Shown: piece after piece, positions 11,909-23,240 of the stretch
Numbering within the stretch: position 1 is the first letter of the stretch
Layout: the number at the start of each line of letters is the position of its first letter
Made by a program: the position numbers and the translations under genes
Source of the DNA: Inonotus obliquus
Taxonomy: Eukaryota; Basidiomycota; Agaricomycetes; Hymenochaetales; Hymenochaetaceae
Assembly: GCA_032164295.1 (NCBI GenBank)
Contig: JAJHTX010000003.1
Span: 620,001 to 684,000, forward strand
Reading direction: 5' to 3'
DNA length: 64,000 nucleotides
Notes under the pieces: generated by a model
The model's input: only the letters and a program-made list of their open reading frames with translations
Database searches by the model: none
Told to the model about the DNA's origin: nothing

Positions 11909-12525
11909 ACTTCAATCAGAGCTGAATTGTTGCTGATACGAACGAATGGGGGATATTCACAAGGGCTTCATATGTTTGTCAACACGGTTTGATGGTGAAG
12001 AGAAAAGAATGGTGCATGCACTATTACGCCTGGAGAAGGCATGACAAGTTGCAAGCGTTCCGTTCTGTCATGGTCGCTCTCCACGTGACTTAGTTACGAC
12101 AACATGAATTAAAATTAGATTCCTGTTTTGGCCACCTACATTTCTTTTTTTTTTCGCGTTGGAATGGGTCAAGTACCCGTTGCTACGTATAACGCATTGA
12201 TAAGACCTCCTCTTTCTGCTATATCCGCTTGGACAGCTGCATAGTGCAGAGCGTATCGCGTATGTGCCTCTATGTGGCACTGGACCCCTCCAATACTCAG
12301 CATACCGTCACTGGAAAAAGGTGCTCTCCGAGATCCTTGTAGATGACGATGCAAAGAACTACGACTCACACCAGCCTCATTTCACGCGAGTGATGGACTC
12401 CAGTGAGTCTTGTAAAGTCGCGCAGTAAGGAATCTTCACACCGACTTTTCTTTGTGAAGGTATCCGCAGACGGTCAATATACTGTGGAATGCTACAGAGG
12501 TCACAAAATATTATCATCGCCAGCG

Positions 12526-12533
12526 TATAAAAG
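12526..12533 (+). promoter_or_regulatory. TATA box of Argonaute copy 1
   Basis: TATAAAAG, 76 bp before the ATG at 12609. The rest of 11909-12608 shows no gene; it includes a T-rich run near 12147 and separates the divergent GLTP and Argonaute genes. This upstream region is not similar to that of Argonaute copy 2. Confidence 0.55.
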
Positions 12534-12608
12534 AGGTACCTTGCACTGTACGAATCCTTATCCTCATACCAATCTCTTCTTACAACTCCCAACTGCATTA
12601 GTAGCATA

Positions 12609-15453
12609 ATGAGCCATCACTCCGGACTAGGTCGAGGACGCGGAATGCCTCGTGCATCTCCCGGCTCTATTGAGGTGTTCAACCCTCGTGGGGGCGGACC
12701 GTCCGAGACAGGCGTCTCCACCCGCGAGCTATCCGGGCTCGCTTCGCGGCTAGAAGCCCTGTCCATGACGGGCGGCGGAAAGCTCGTTAGGCCAGGCTTT
12801 GGCTCCGCCGGAACACCGATCAAAGTGCGGAGTAATCTTTTCCAAGTCAACTACCCGACGGACGTCGTCTTGTACGACTATACCATCAATATCTCGCCCA
12901 AGCTCGCGGAAGGGGACAAAGACCTCCGCAAGCACATCGTCTCTCTCTTCGACAAGCACATGAAGTCGTCAGAGTTCTATGATGGGATCGCACACGATGG
13001 CGCCCGTCGTCTTATCGCAAAGAAGCCCATGCCAAGGAGCTTCATGGTCAACGTCAAAGGCCCCGCACCGCCTCTCGCTGCTGAAGGAGCACCAACGCAA
13101 GATGATGTGACGTACACAATTACTCTTGCTGGTCCAAAGGAGCTCAAGTCGGCGGATCTCACTCGGTTAGTTCAACATACTCGTACTCTAGATATAATCC
13201 AGCCTTCTGACTTTCTTCCAGTTACCTTCGCGGGGACGATCCCAAGTACAACGTAGTTCCAATCATCTCGGCGTTCAATCTTATCGTCACGGCATCCGCG
13301 CGCTCACAAAGCACGCGTACTATTTCAACCCGAAGGAGAACACGGGTGTGCGTACTCGTCCTGGCATCGCAGCCGTCAGCGGGTTCTTTGCTTCTGTCCG
13401 CCCCGTGTACAAGTCCCTTATGGTGAATGTGAACACGTGCATGAGCGCGTTCTACGTTCCGCGCGAGCACCTGAGCGACGCATTGATCGAATTCCTGAGG
13501 CAGTCGAAGGGAGCGTCCCCGCAGCAATTCTTCGGCAAGATGAGGGTGACGACGACATACCTCGGCTACACGAGGCGTCTTACAGTTAAAGACTTTGGAT
13601 CAAGCAGCGCAAAGAAGACGGTGATCAAGACTGACGAATTCGGAAAAGTGACAGTTGAGCAGTACTTCAAGAAGAGTAAGCGTGTCGATAGTGATTATAG
13701 GAATGACGCTGACAATGACATAGAGTACGGAATCAGCCTGCGCCACGCCGATGACCTGCCCGTCGTTATACTCGGGAACCAGGAGAAGAGCATCTTCGTT
13801 CCTGCCGAGCTGTGTAAGATTGTTCCCGGTACACTTTTCGCGGGCCAGCTGGATCGTGGAGAAAGCGCTGCATTGTGCGCTGCCAACAATAAGACTCCGG
13901 CTGCTCAAGAGCAGATCATCACCGTAAAAGGACTTCGTCTGATGGGTCTCGAAGGCAGTGAGCCGCCACTGGGTGGGTTTAACATTAAGATCTCGTTGAA
14001 CATGGCGAACGTCAACGCGCGTTTGCTGCCCGCACCTGCTATCGTTTACAAGTCCGGTCGTCCTCCGGTTGTGAATGGATCGTGGACTACACGCGGAATC
14101 CGATTTGCGCAGCCCGCTCAGCTCTCACGTCTTGCCATCCTCGTCCTCAAGGACGGCGATCTGTCCCAGTACGGCAGCAAGCTGGATGCGGATCTACGCG
14201 ATGCCGTGACCGCGCTGTTGTCGAAGTGCAAAGCTTATGGTATGGCGGTCGACCCTGAGTACGTTGTCCGCGTGGTCAATCTTCCGCGCCCGAAGCCGGA
14301 CGACCCGTACCGCGAGGAGGCGCTTCTTGCCGTCTCGAACACGGTGACATCGCTTCCGGGTAAGCCGCGCATGGCCCTCGCACTCGTGTCGAACAGGGAC
14401 CCGCAAGTGCATGCCGGGCTGCGTCGCGCCTTTGACACTGAGTTCGGTGTCCAATCGGTCTGCGCGATGATTTCCAATATCCTGGAGAAAGATGGACAGG
14501 ACCAGTATCTTGGCAATCTTGCTCTGAAGATGAATACAAAACTCGGTGGTATCAACCATATGCTGGAGCCGTCGTCTCTCAAGTGGCTCCAGAACACGAT
14601 GCTGGTAGGGATGAGTATCACCTGTCCGGGTGGAGACGCAGCGAAGGGCACGCCGAGCATTGCTGCTGTTACTGCATCCTGCGACGGCAGCTTCTTCCAC
14701 TACCCGGCAAGTGTTTCTGTGCAGCCCAATGGACAGTCTGTGGGTATATCCTTTCCAAACCTCTGTATATAGTGTTAATCTATCGCTCGACAGGCGATCG
14801 CTAACCTACGTGAAATAATTGTTGAGAGGATGAAAAACTATCGCGATCACATGGATTCGTTCCCGCAGCGCATCATTGTCTTCCGCACTGGCGTGACGAA
14901 CTCGCAGCAGGCCATCGCGAAGGCAGAGATCGAGGCCCTGAAGAGGACCTTCAGCGAACTTACGGACGAACCGAAACTGACATACATCATCTGCTCGAAA
15001 GGTCACCAGACTCGCTTCTATCCGACAGCCGCGGAGCAAGCAGATAGGACATCGAACTCTGTAGCGGGAACAGTTGTCGACCAAGGCGTGACGAGCGTAT
15101 ACGAGTTTGACTTCTACCTGCAGGCTCATGCAGCGTCACAAGGCGTAGCACGTGCAACTCACTACACGGTCCTGCACGACGAGAACAGGCTTCCGCCCGA
15201 CGTCCTTCAGCAGGGTATCAACGACATATCGTACTTGTGGTCACCGTCGGCTCAGAGTGTGAGCCTTGCCCCCCCGGCGTATTGGGCGAGTCGGGCATGC
15301 TCTCGTGCTCGGCTCTACTTGCACAGGCTGATGGCTCCTGTTGAGGGTAGTAAGGAGACCAGGCTTGATGAATCAGAGGTGAAGGACAGGGCGGGAGGCC
15401 TATGGCAAGACGGGGTCCACGAGGCGCTGAAAGGTACTATGTACTACATGTGA
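12609..15453 (+). pseudogene. Argonaute copy 1 (slicer residues absent; frame broken by a 19-bp deletion)
   Basis: Four exons as in copy 2: 12609-13165, 13222-13675, 13724-14739 and 14794-15453, with introns of 56, 48 and 54 nt. Domains in order are a Gly-rich start, N/L1, PAZ (NVNTCMSAFYVP; VPAELCKIVPG), MID (KLGGINHML) and PIWI (TPSIAAV; AYW; MYYM end). Against copy 2, 19 bp are missing at about 13286-13291 between CACGGC repeats. The frame then runs to a TGA at 13424, giving about 253 aa. The four PIWI catalytic positions are Ser (GMSITCP), Ser (GQSAIANL), Thr (FRTGV) and Ser (AYWAS) instead of D-E-D-H. A cryptic 59-nt GT-AG intron, 13253-13311, would restore the frame at a cost of 26 residues, so some full-length product cannot be excluded. 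The PAZ-to-PIWI exons have no stops. Confidence 0.8.
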
Positions 15454-16837
15454 AGTACAAAGAGAAACAAGAATCATATCGAGATATCTGTAGAATATGT
15501 TGATTGCCGTATAACATGTAATTCGAACGAAAGTGATATAATTGACGACTGCCTGCTTGAAAGATGCCTTGAATAGACGGCCGGGTCCCGATGCTCATGC
15601 ACTTGAGGTAGTTCATTCAGCAAACTTGTTCGTCTTGCTGAATCGCTAAAGTAATGGATAGATGACCTTCAAGCGGGTGGGGAGTGGCAATCCGCGTCAA
15701 AAAAGTGACCCACCCAGTCATCTGGGAGAATCGGGCTTAGCATCCTTTCCGAGCATGGTTCGGCCTTCCCTGTCCGCATGTGCAAGCTCCCTGGTCTACC
15801 GAATAAAGCGCCCTCGTTGACTGACAGGAACGAACTGAACATGAGTCTGTCTGAGCCTCATTACATATATTAGCTACTTCGACATTTTTAGCTATTTCCT
15901 CCTTTGGGAGGCACAATACAGAATAGGCAATATCCAAGCTGGTCAAAAATAAGCAGTCGAGCACAGAACTAACGATTCCTTTAGTGGAATCGTAACTAGG
16001 GGAAATGATTTGGAACTGGCGGAGATGATCGATCAAAACGGATGAACTGCGATCTGCGGAGAATTTAGATGTCCTTTCGAATTAGAATGACGATGACTGT
16101 GGCTGATGTTGAAGGGAACAAATGGTAAGAAGCACATCCAGGATGGTACAAATTGTGCGACCCAGCAGAGAAAGACGCAAGGTATGGTGTCTCTTCGTCA
16201 ACGGTATTACTTCGCTGGTATCCTGTTTGAGATGACTAGATGCAGTTGGACTAGACTGCAAGAGGTGATACATGGCCAAAGCGAAAGAAGAAGAAGCACT
16301 GAACCGATTGATAGGAATACTCACTGGGGTTCTCGTCAAATGGATTGGAATGGAGTGGGTGGCCTCTGCACTTCCGGGATGATGGATAAACCGCCTCAAT
16401 AGCATGGCTATTTTAAAAAGAAGGTTTGTTATACGATACTTCTGGACTTCTTCAAGCATATTTAGACTAACATCCTTATGATAGTCGAAGCCTGTATCGC
16501 TAGTTATGTAATGAGGGGTGACGCCATTCGCAAATACGGCTTCCCTGTGAGGCAGATTTCCTGTAAGGCAGCGCTACCTTCTGAATTTAACAAGGACCGC
16601 ACCACTGTGATGCCCGCGTTACTGTCATAGGATTTGTAGCAGCTTCGCAAAGGACGTCACACCAGATGAAATTTTCGGACGAGGTTCAACGGTACTCCTC
16701 CGACTTACAGAGACTGTTCTTCCGTATATATATACTCTAACTGATTCCGAGCTTCGGACTGCAGACACCAACTAGAATCCCAACTCCCGCTGATGGTCTA
16801 CGGGAACACGAACTCTTTGTAGATATCTGAGCAGCAA
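15454..16837. other. Intergenic region, no recognisable gene
   Basis: Between Argonaute copy 1 and the iminopeptidase fragment. A 125-codon minus-strand frame (16459-16082) has no recognisable motif. A TATA-like tatatata lies near 16725, about 110 bp before the iminopeptidase relic, and may be that gene's old promoter. Confidence 0.4.
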
Positions 16838-17271
16838 TGTCTGAGACCACAGGCTTCATCGATTTCGAATATCGTGGCGAGCGTTCAAGACCTAGTTCAG
16901 AGTTGTTGGCGATCTCGAGTCCGGTGCTCGTCCTTTAGTTATCCTGCATGGTGGTCCTGCCACTCCAAAACCGTACCTCGATATTCACATACAACTCCGG
17001 ATATCCCATTCTATTCCCCTGATCTTCTACGATCAAGCGGGAGGGGGGGAATCCACTCACCTCCGAGGAAAGAATTCTGGACGTTCGATCTTTTCATGGA
17101 TGAACTAAATAACGTCTTGAAGCATTTCGGCGTAGAGGGTAGCTTCGACCTTTACGGACACTCGTGGGGCGGAATGCTGGCCGCAGAATACGCCGCAACT
17201 CGTCAACCACACGGCTTGCATCGACTTGTCTTAGCTAACTCGCCAGCATCGATCCCACTCTTTGCATAGGA
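16838..17271 (+). pseudogene. Proline iminopeptidase-like alpha/beta hydrolase, N-terminal fragment
   Basis: It starts MSETTGFIDFEYRGE at 16838, but the frame is lost soon after. VILHGGPATPKPYLDIH continues in another frame, and EFWTFDLFMDELNNVLKHFG in a third from about 17070. The nucleophile elbow GHSWGG and RLVLANSPASIPLF are typical of proline iminopeptidases (peptidase family S33). The frame then ends at a TAG near 17268, and the sequence decays into unrelated DNA before the trehalose-phosphate synthase relic. The catalytic Asp and His half of the protein is absent here. A matching C-terminal fragment lies at 21488-21715. At least two frame breaks plus truncation make this a clear pseudogene. 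Confidence 0.8.
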
Positions 17272-17577
17272 CTCGTAGCTAAGGACGTATGCAAAAACTG
17301 AAGCAAACGACTTCAAAAGGTATCCAAGCGAAAGATGCGCACAGCTGCGCCATTGAACGCCTTGGTCGTTGTCCAAGTCGCGGCGGAGTGCGATAAGCTG
17401 ACGTAATCTAGAAAGTGATATAAGCTCGATCGATATATGTATATGCTGCAGAATAAGTAATATATACACTCTCCCTATCCCGTATCCCGCATCGCACATC
17501 GATCTTACTCTTCACCCACCACCATCTCCTTCTTTCCGTTCTTTTCCTCCTTCACTCCTCTCGCCCATCATTCAAAA

Positions 17578-18966
17578 GCAAAAGCTCATCGTCGTCTCAA
17601 ACAGACTTCCAGTAACAATCTTGAAGGACAGCAAAGGCGAGTACCACTTCAAGATGTCCTCTGGTGGTCTCCTCTCCGCCCTCTCCGGCTGCAAAAAGAC
17701 GATGACGTTCACTTGGATCGGCTGGCCAGGCTTCAGCACTCCTGAGAAGGACAGACCACTCGTCGACCGGCGTCTGGAGGAGTACTCTTGTCAAGCCGTC
17801 TACCTTGACGATGACTTGGCCGATCGCCATTACAATGGCTTCTCTAATTCGATCCTCTGGCCCCTCTTTCATTATCACCCAGGCGAAATGAACTTTGACG
17901 AGGAGAACTGGCTGGTATACGGACAAGCAAACTTCAAATTCGTGGAGCTCGTTCGGACACGGATAAAGAGTGGCGACATGGTCTGGGTGCAAGATTGCGC
18001 AGCGAGAACTCAATCGATTCACCGAGGGTATGGAGGCGGAGCTACACGTCTCATACGCCGATACACTCAAAGATGTCAATATCGGATATTTCTTGCATAC
18101 ACCATTCCCAAGTAGCGAAAGCTACCGGTAAGTGCATAATGCCATTGCAAGACGCTCTGTCGCTGAATGAAACGTAGCATATTACCCGTGCGACGAGAAA
18201 TTATACGGAATCCTCTACTGTGGTATTATTGGTTTCCACTATGCTCACCACTTCCTCTCTTCTTGCACTCGGACTCTCGGTTTACCAACTATGCCGAACG
18301 GTGTCGAGTTTGAGGGAGAAGGAATCTGCCAAGCGACGCCTCGCCGATCTCGAACAACGATTCAACGGAGTCAAGATCATTGTCGGCGTCGACCGCCTGG
18401 ATTACATCAAGGGTGTACCTCAAAAGCTACACGCTCTGGTACTCTTCCTTGCTCAGCATCCGGAATGGATCGGCAAGGTATGTATTGCCCTTCTCACTGA
18501 CACCGCGCATTCCGGATACTAAGGAAAAGGGCAAAGGTTGTTTTGGTTCAGCTTGCTGTCCCCTCGCGGCAGGATGTCGAGGAGTATCAGATTCTCCGCT
18601 CGACAGTAAATGAACTTGTCGGTCGAATGAACGCGTGCTTGGTGAGCAGTACACGAGACGGCATGAACCTCGACTCGTATGAGTACATTGCGTGCCAACA
18701 AAAGCGACAGGGTGTTATGATCCTATCCGAGTTCTCCGGAGCCGCACAGAGTCTCAATGGCTCTATTGTTGTCAATCCATGGGACCCACAGTAGGTTGCG
18801 GATGCGATATACGAAACGGTGACCTTGGATGCGGAAACCGTACGGAAGAGTTTCTTTCCCTCCATTTCTTCTCTAACCAGTTTTGGATGCAGTACATAAG
18901 CAAATATTCTTCATCATTCTGGGGGAGCTCATTCGTCGGTGAGATGGTGAAGATCCATGCAGGATA
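17578..18966 (+). pseudogene. Alpha,alpha-trehalose-phosphate synthase (UDP-forming), decayed
   Basis: Fragments of a GT20 trehalose-6-phosphate synthase lie in the right order but in shifting frames. They are LIVVSNRLPVTI at 17582, WIGWPGF, VWVQDC, DVNIGYFLHTPFPSSESYR, GFHYAHHFLSSCTRTLGLP, IIVGVDRLDYIKGVPQKLHA, QLAVPSRQDVEEYQ, SSTRDGMNL, LSEFSGAAQSLNGS and FWGSSFVGEM. Missing are the segment after VWVQDY, the link before the IIVGVDRLDY motif, and about 35 residues between NELVGR and the DACLVSSTRDG motif. A TAG interrupts WDPQ/VADAI near 18792. No full enzyme can be made. Trehalose synthesis presumably depends on another locus. Exact limits are uncertain because the ends grade into non-coding sequence. 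Confidence 0.85.
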
Positions 18967-19402
18967 ACGCCTGAGGTGACGGGAGTCAATGATGTCAACG
19001 GAATATCACTCGATGCTAAAGATGCGCTCATGCATGGTGAACCGCAAATCGCTGTGTCATCTTAGCATTGTATCTCTCCTGGAGTCAGGTTCTCACACTG
19101 AAACACGTAGTGTGGACGATTCAATACTCGACTGATCGACTGACGACTCAACTTCTCTGCATTCCGACCATCACTGTAGATAAGAAAACGCATCGCACAC
19201 GGGTCCGCGTTGTTGATTATGCTCTTGACTTATTGCAGTCAAGGTTTTCGGATTTCGGGAACATATATCATTGTATTGGTACATGTTAATGTGCACAGGC
19301 AGCATCCTATCGCATATTCTATTACAACAACACCGCGGAAGCAGGTCCGCGCATAGACAACAATTGCAAGCAAAGGGTGGAAAGCATACTCATAGCGGTA
19401 AG

Positions 19403-20611
19403 TCAAGATTTAATCATATCCTGTAATGCATATAAATCACTGTCGCTGTCAATAGGGTCCCCAAAACCGAAACCGGCAAGCCAAGGTTCCATGGGATGAG
19501 GTGCGTCAAAGTCCTTCGTCAAGGCGACCCTCATCAGATAACATTTCTGGCAGTCGCAGTCTACATGAACGCCATTGTCAAACGGACCAATGTCAAGGCC
19601 GAGACTGTTTGATACTTTTTCGGTGGTTGATTCCTTTTCGGTGCTCGATTCTTCTTCTGCACTCGACTCGAGCTCGGATATGGGCTTCGCGTAGTCGGTG
19701 GGACGGGAAGCGAAAGGTGCTTTTAGGAAGTCGCCGAAGGCGGTCTCCGCAAAAGTGGGCTCCTGAGCTTTGGATGTCTGCGGGTCGGAAACCTCTGGGT
19801 TGAACTCCCTCGTGCCTTCCCCGATCGTCTGAGATTCATCGGCGAAGAACGACTCGCATGGCTGGGTGACGTTCTGGGAGGTGGAGGTGGAGGAATCAAC
19901 CGCCATACCTTGATTCTCTGGGGGGTCGTATCGGAATGGGTCGGCGTCGTAGAATTTCTCCTCAGATGTTGAGGCGGAGGCCTCAGGTTGATTGGAAGGT
20001 AAGCCTAGACACTGGTAGGTTTTCTCTAACCATGACTCGATGCTGGATGAGGAAGAACCGGATGTCTCGGCGAACGAGATGGGAGCAGAGATGCTGGAAG
20101 TATCTTGGCCGTAGGTGGGGTAGTAATCCATGTAGAGCTGGTCGTAATCGATTGCCATTTCCTCTTGAAGGGGCACTGGCTGCGTTGCCGCTATCGTACC
20201 CTCGACCGCAGCCGTGGCCGCTTCGTACAGAGCGCCAAATTCCTCGAGGGGAAGGTTAGAGTTGGCATTCTGGGAGGTAAGCGCGTTATAAAACGCGTGA
20301 AAGTCCTCCATTTTGCGCAACATGTTTGTGTCGAATTCTAAGTTGTTATCGCAGTTGGCGGTTGACTGAGATGCGATACTCATGGGGACGGGCTCTGTAC
20401 CGTCCTGGCGGAAGTTTCTATGCTCGTCGATAAAGTTGCATAATGCCTCGACGGGAGGCATGCGGAGTTTCCCACTCTCTAGATCCGCGAGAGCCGCCTC
20501 GAGTTCTTCGAGCGGCATGATCATAGCATCAGGGCCCTCGCAATTCAGACTCGGAAAGTCCGTATGCAGGTCGTCAAGAAGACCTGGGGCCGGTGCCATT
20601 TCTGTGTCCAT
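19403..20611 (-). CDS. Hypothetical acidic, low-complexity protein
   Basis: An uninterrupted minus-strand frame of about 402 codons from the ATG at 20611 (MDTEMAPAPGLLDDLHTDFP). The open frame continues upstream to 20713, but that stretch contains a good acceptor (ccatcttccag) and probably includes a 5' UTR intron. A TATA-like tataaaa on the minus strand at about 20830-20837 supports transcription from near 20800. The protein is rich in Asp, Glu, Ser, Thr and Pro with many aromatic residues in the first half, and near the C terminus has one small Cys cluster (CDCQKC). It looks mostly disordered, reminiscent of acidic activation domains, but no DNA-binding domain is visible. I do not recognise a family. 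It lies intact between two pseudogene fragments. Confidence 0.6.
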   Translation of the reverse strand: MDTEMAPAPGLLDDLHTDFPSLNCEGPDAMIMPLEELEAALADLESGKLRMPPVEALCNFIDEHRNFRQDGTEPVPMSIASQSTANCDNNLEFDTNMLRKMEDFHAFYNALTSQNANSNLPLEEFGALYEAATAAVEGTIAATQPVPLQEEMAIDYDQLYMDYYPTYGQDTSSISAPISFAETSGSSSSSIESWLEKTYQCLGLPSNQPEASASTSEEKFYDADPFRYDPPENQGMAVDSSTSTSQNVTQPCESFFADESQTIGEGTREFNPEVSDPQTSKAQEPTFAETAFGDFLKAPFASRPTDYAKPISELESSAEEESSTEKESTTEKVSNSLGLDIGPFDNGVHVDCDCQKCYLMRVALTKDFDAPHPMEPWLAGFGFGDPIDSDSDLYALQDMIKS

Positions 20612-21487
20612 ATTCGAGGAGCGCAGTGTGGAAAGCAAACTATGAAAGTCTGGAAGATGGTTAGCTCCTTGCCTCTTTGCCACGAGAGTCAACGCTGGAA
20701 AGACGAACCTCAAAAGTACGGTTAGAAAGACGCTGGAACAAGAACCCGGAAGGGACTCGGAAGCAGAAGCAGAAGCAGACGAGAGAGGAGGAACGAGAAG
20801 TTGAGGAGTAGTGCTGAGGAATACGCCGTCTTTTATATCCTATAGTCAACGATACCAGCCACAGTGGCCAGGAGTCTCACCTTGCCATTATCCAGCGGTT
20901 TTTAATCAAACATAACAAAGAAGGGACCCAGTTTAGGTTAAGCGCAGCATATACGAGGTAGGACCATCTACCAATGCAGCCAGTTGCAGCCACATCGATT
21001 TGCTTATCGGGTTAATCGTTCGTCCAAGACTTCCTAACCATCCTCTTGTGCCAATCCCAAGTGTCCAAAACAGGCAGCAAAGGGAGAAGAGGGGTATGAA
21101 AATTGAAAAGCCCCTTGAAAGCCACGTTCGCTTAGAGTGTAAGATTTGATGGGAGTGATGGGAGGTTGGTCAAAGCGGGTCAAAGCCTGTTTGTTTGACT
21201 CGGAACAATACAATGGTTGTGATGGAAATACCACCACAAGCACCACGCGTCGCACTGGAAGGGTGAGGCCATGCGGTTGTGCGATAGTGGCCTGGTGATG
21301 ATGCGTCGTCCCTAGGCCCAGACCTTACCTTACCTTTCTTTACTTCCGTCTCTCTTTTGTTTGACGGGGACGGTGTCCTAAGATTAGTATTGCGAATTGA
21401 AGTTGCAGCTAAAATTGCCCTTGGAAGGAGTAAGCTATAATACAAGATGAAATTCAAATAAAACTATTCGTTCCCGACACGAAAGCC

Positions 21488-21715
21488 GAAAGCAAGTGGT
21501 CCGTCATTGACAAGCTCCTCAATATCTCCTGCGAGACGTTCATCGTTAATGGCATTGACGATGCGGTGCAAGATGAGTGCACGCAGCCGTTCTTTGACGG
21601 GATCCCGAAAGCGAAGTGGGTGACATCTATGAAGAGCAGTCATATGCCGTTTTATGAGGAGAAGGGCAGATACTGGGCGCCTTCCTCACTCGCAAATAGA
21701 GCGTTGAACAGATAA
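21488..21715 (+). pseudogene. Proline iminopeptidase-like hydrolase, C-terminal fragment
   Basis: A single plus frame reads KWSVIDKLLNISCETFIVNG, then DDAVQDECTQPFFDGIPKAK and SSHMPFYEE, ending in a TAA at 21713-21715. This is the C-terminal third of a proline iminopeptidase and contains the catalytic His (SSHMPF) and probably the Asp. No N-terminal half precedes it directly; the region 20850-21460 is non-coding. The missing half resembles the fragment at 16838-17271, in the same orientation 4.2 kb upstream. One ancestral gene may have been split by insertion of the DNA in between. Confidence 0.7.
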
Positions 21716-22009
21716 TAGTTCCCGCCTATCATGATCAATATGTTTCTAGGAAAGCACCCAGATGTACACATGTAGTAGTACTTGCTTTGCAATTGAATAT
21801 TGCTCGTTCTGTACTCAGCGAGTATAATGGTATTCAAGAGGATCTCGGAAAACGGCCATAATGTCCTCTTACCAGCGAAATTAACCGGCCTGGAGCAAGT
21901 ACGAAAAATGTCGAACTCACTAATATTATGTAACGCAGCTCAGATTCAAGCCGACATTTTCTGTAGACCACACATGCAGTGCTTGGGAGACGTCAGTTAA
22001 TATTGAGAT

Positions 22010-22690
22010 TTCAATCAAGGGAATAAGGGCAAACATGTACAGAGGAATATGGTACACTATAGGCAATATAACCCAGCAGCGCAGCAATATTTGATGATGG
22101 AGAGAAGTGAAGATGCCACTCTCTGACACAGAATTACTGCTTGCAAGGAGACACCTAGGATCAAAGTTGCCAATTCGATCGCTCCTACTGCTCCTTGGGG
22201 AGCTTGTAGATGGCGAGGAGATGGAAATGGTACAACTATGAGAGCCCGAAGAGACACGCGTTGCTGTACGCAGAGTCATGCCGCGATGCAGGACCACCCG
22301 TTTGATAGATATCAGCGTGGCCGGCAAAGAAAGGTAGTCTCCATGGAGTTCCTCCGGCGAAGATAACTTCGTAGACTTGCGCAATCGACCCTCACCTTCT
22401 CTTTGTTCTTCACCGTTGTCCTCACGCGCCAACCATACTCGTCGAACTACAGTTTTCTTACAATGACTTGACCAGACAGTCTGTGCCGCGGGTCGGAATT
22501 ACAGCGATCACAGCAAATGAGCGCGTCGTCCATACCGGAACTCAAAACAAGTCGACAGGGTTCTCTCCGTTGTTAAGAATGATGATGGCTCGAGCATCGA
22601 GCTTAAGATGCCGGGATGGCGGGGCATTCGTAATCAATAGCTCCTATAGTAGTATCAGAACTCAGTACGAGGGGCTATGAAGAACAACAG
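22010..22690 (-). repeat. Dispersed repeat B, copy 2 (membrane-protein relic)
   Basis: Homologous to 2780-2880 plus 3290-3900 in the same orientation. Clear shared blocks include gcttgcaaggagaca, aaggtagtctccatg and ttgttctt...ccgttgtcctcac. A 168-codon minus-strand frame covers much of it and contains the hydrophobic VYHIPLYMFALIPLIEI. The frames of the two copies do not stay in register, so neither is likely to be a working gene. Confidence 0.6.
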
Positions 22691-23240
22691 AGGGTAGACG
22701 CACGATAATTTCAAGGATCCAAACATCACTTTCACGACACTGGGCTGGGGGGTCAACTTCTGGCGTAGTCCGTCGTATGCTCCCGAATGGATTGCCAGCA
22801 TTCGTCGCCGTGAATGTGGGAGTAACCTCATCCAGCAGTTTTCTCAGTGCAAAGTCAGCGATCTTTGGCTAACAATCCATGTCAATCATACTGTTCTCCT
22901 ATAGGTCGCACGATACGACATGTAGAACAAAACGAGCTCGCCTTCACAGCTAACAGCATAAGTTGGACAATCAATGCACACGGTGCCTGTGCGTGAAAGA
23001 AAAGCTTACCATCGAGATATTCTCGGGTACAATCTGGACGTCCAAGGAGACACGAGGTCAGTGAGTTGACTGCTGTGAACACACAGTGACACAACACGGA
23101 AGCCGTTGCACGTGCTATGACACGGTCACGACCGGATTCGGTTCTTTCAGTCTTTTCATTCATCGCTCATCTCGTCGTTGCCTTTCTTTTCTACTGCCTC
23201 ACAACAATCGCAGAGACAACGTCTCTATCGCTTTCTGGTT

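Noticed and set aside
13166..13347. Argonaute copy 1 frameshift explained by the normal intron
   Set aside because: The regular 56-nt intron ends at 13221 with the same phase in both copies, so it does not correct the 19-bp loss. Only the cryptic 59-nt intron reported in the findings could.
19403..20611. Transcription factor call for the acidic orphan protein
   Set aside because: The acidic, aromatic-rich composition is suggestive, but no bZIP, homeodomain, zinc finger or other DNA-binding domain is visible.
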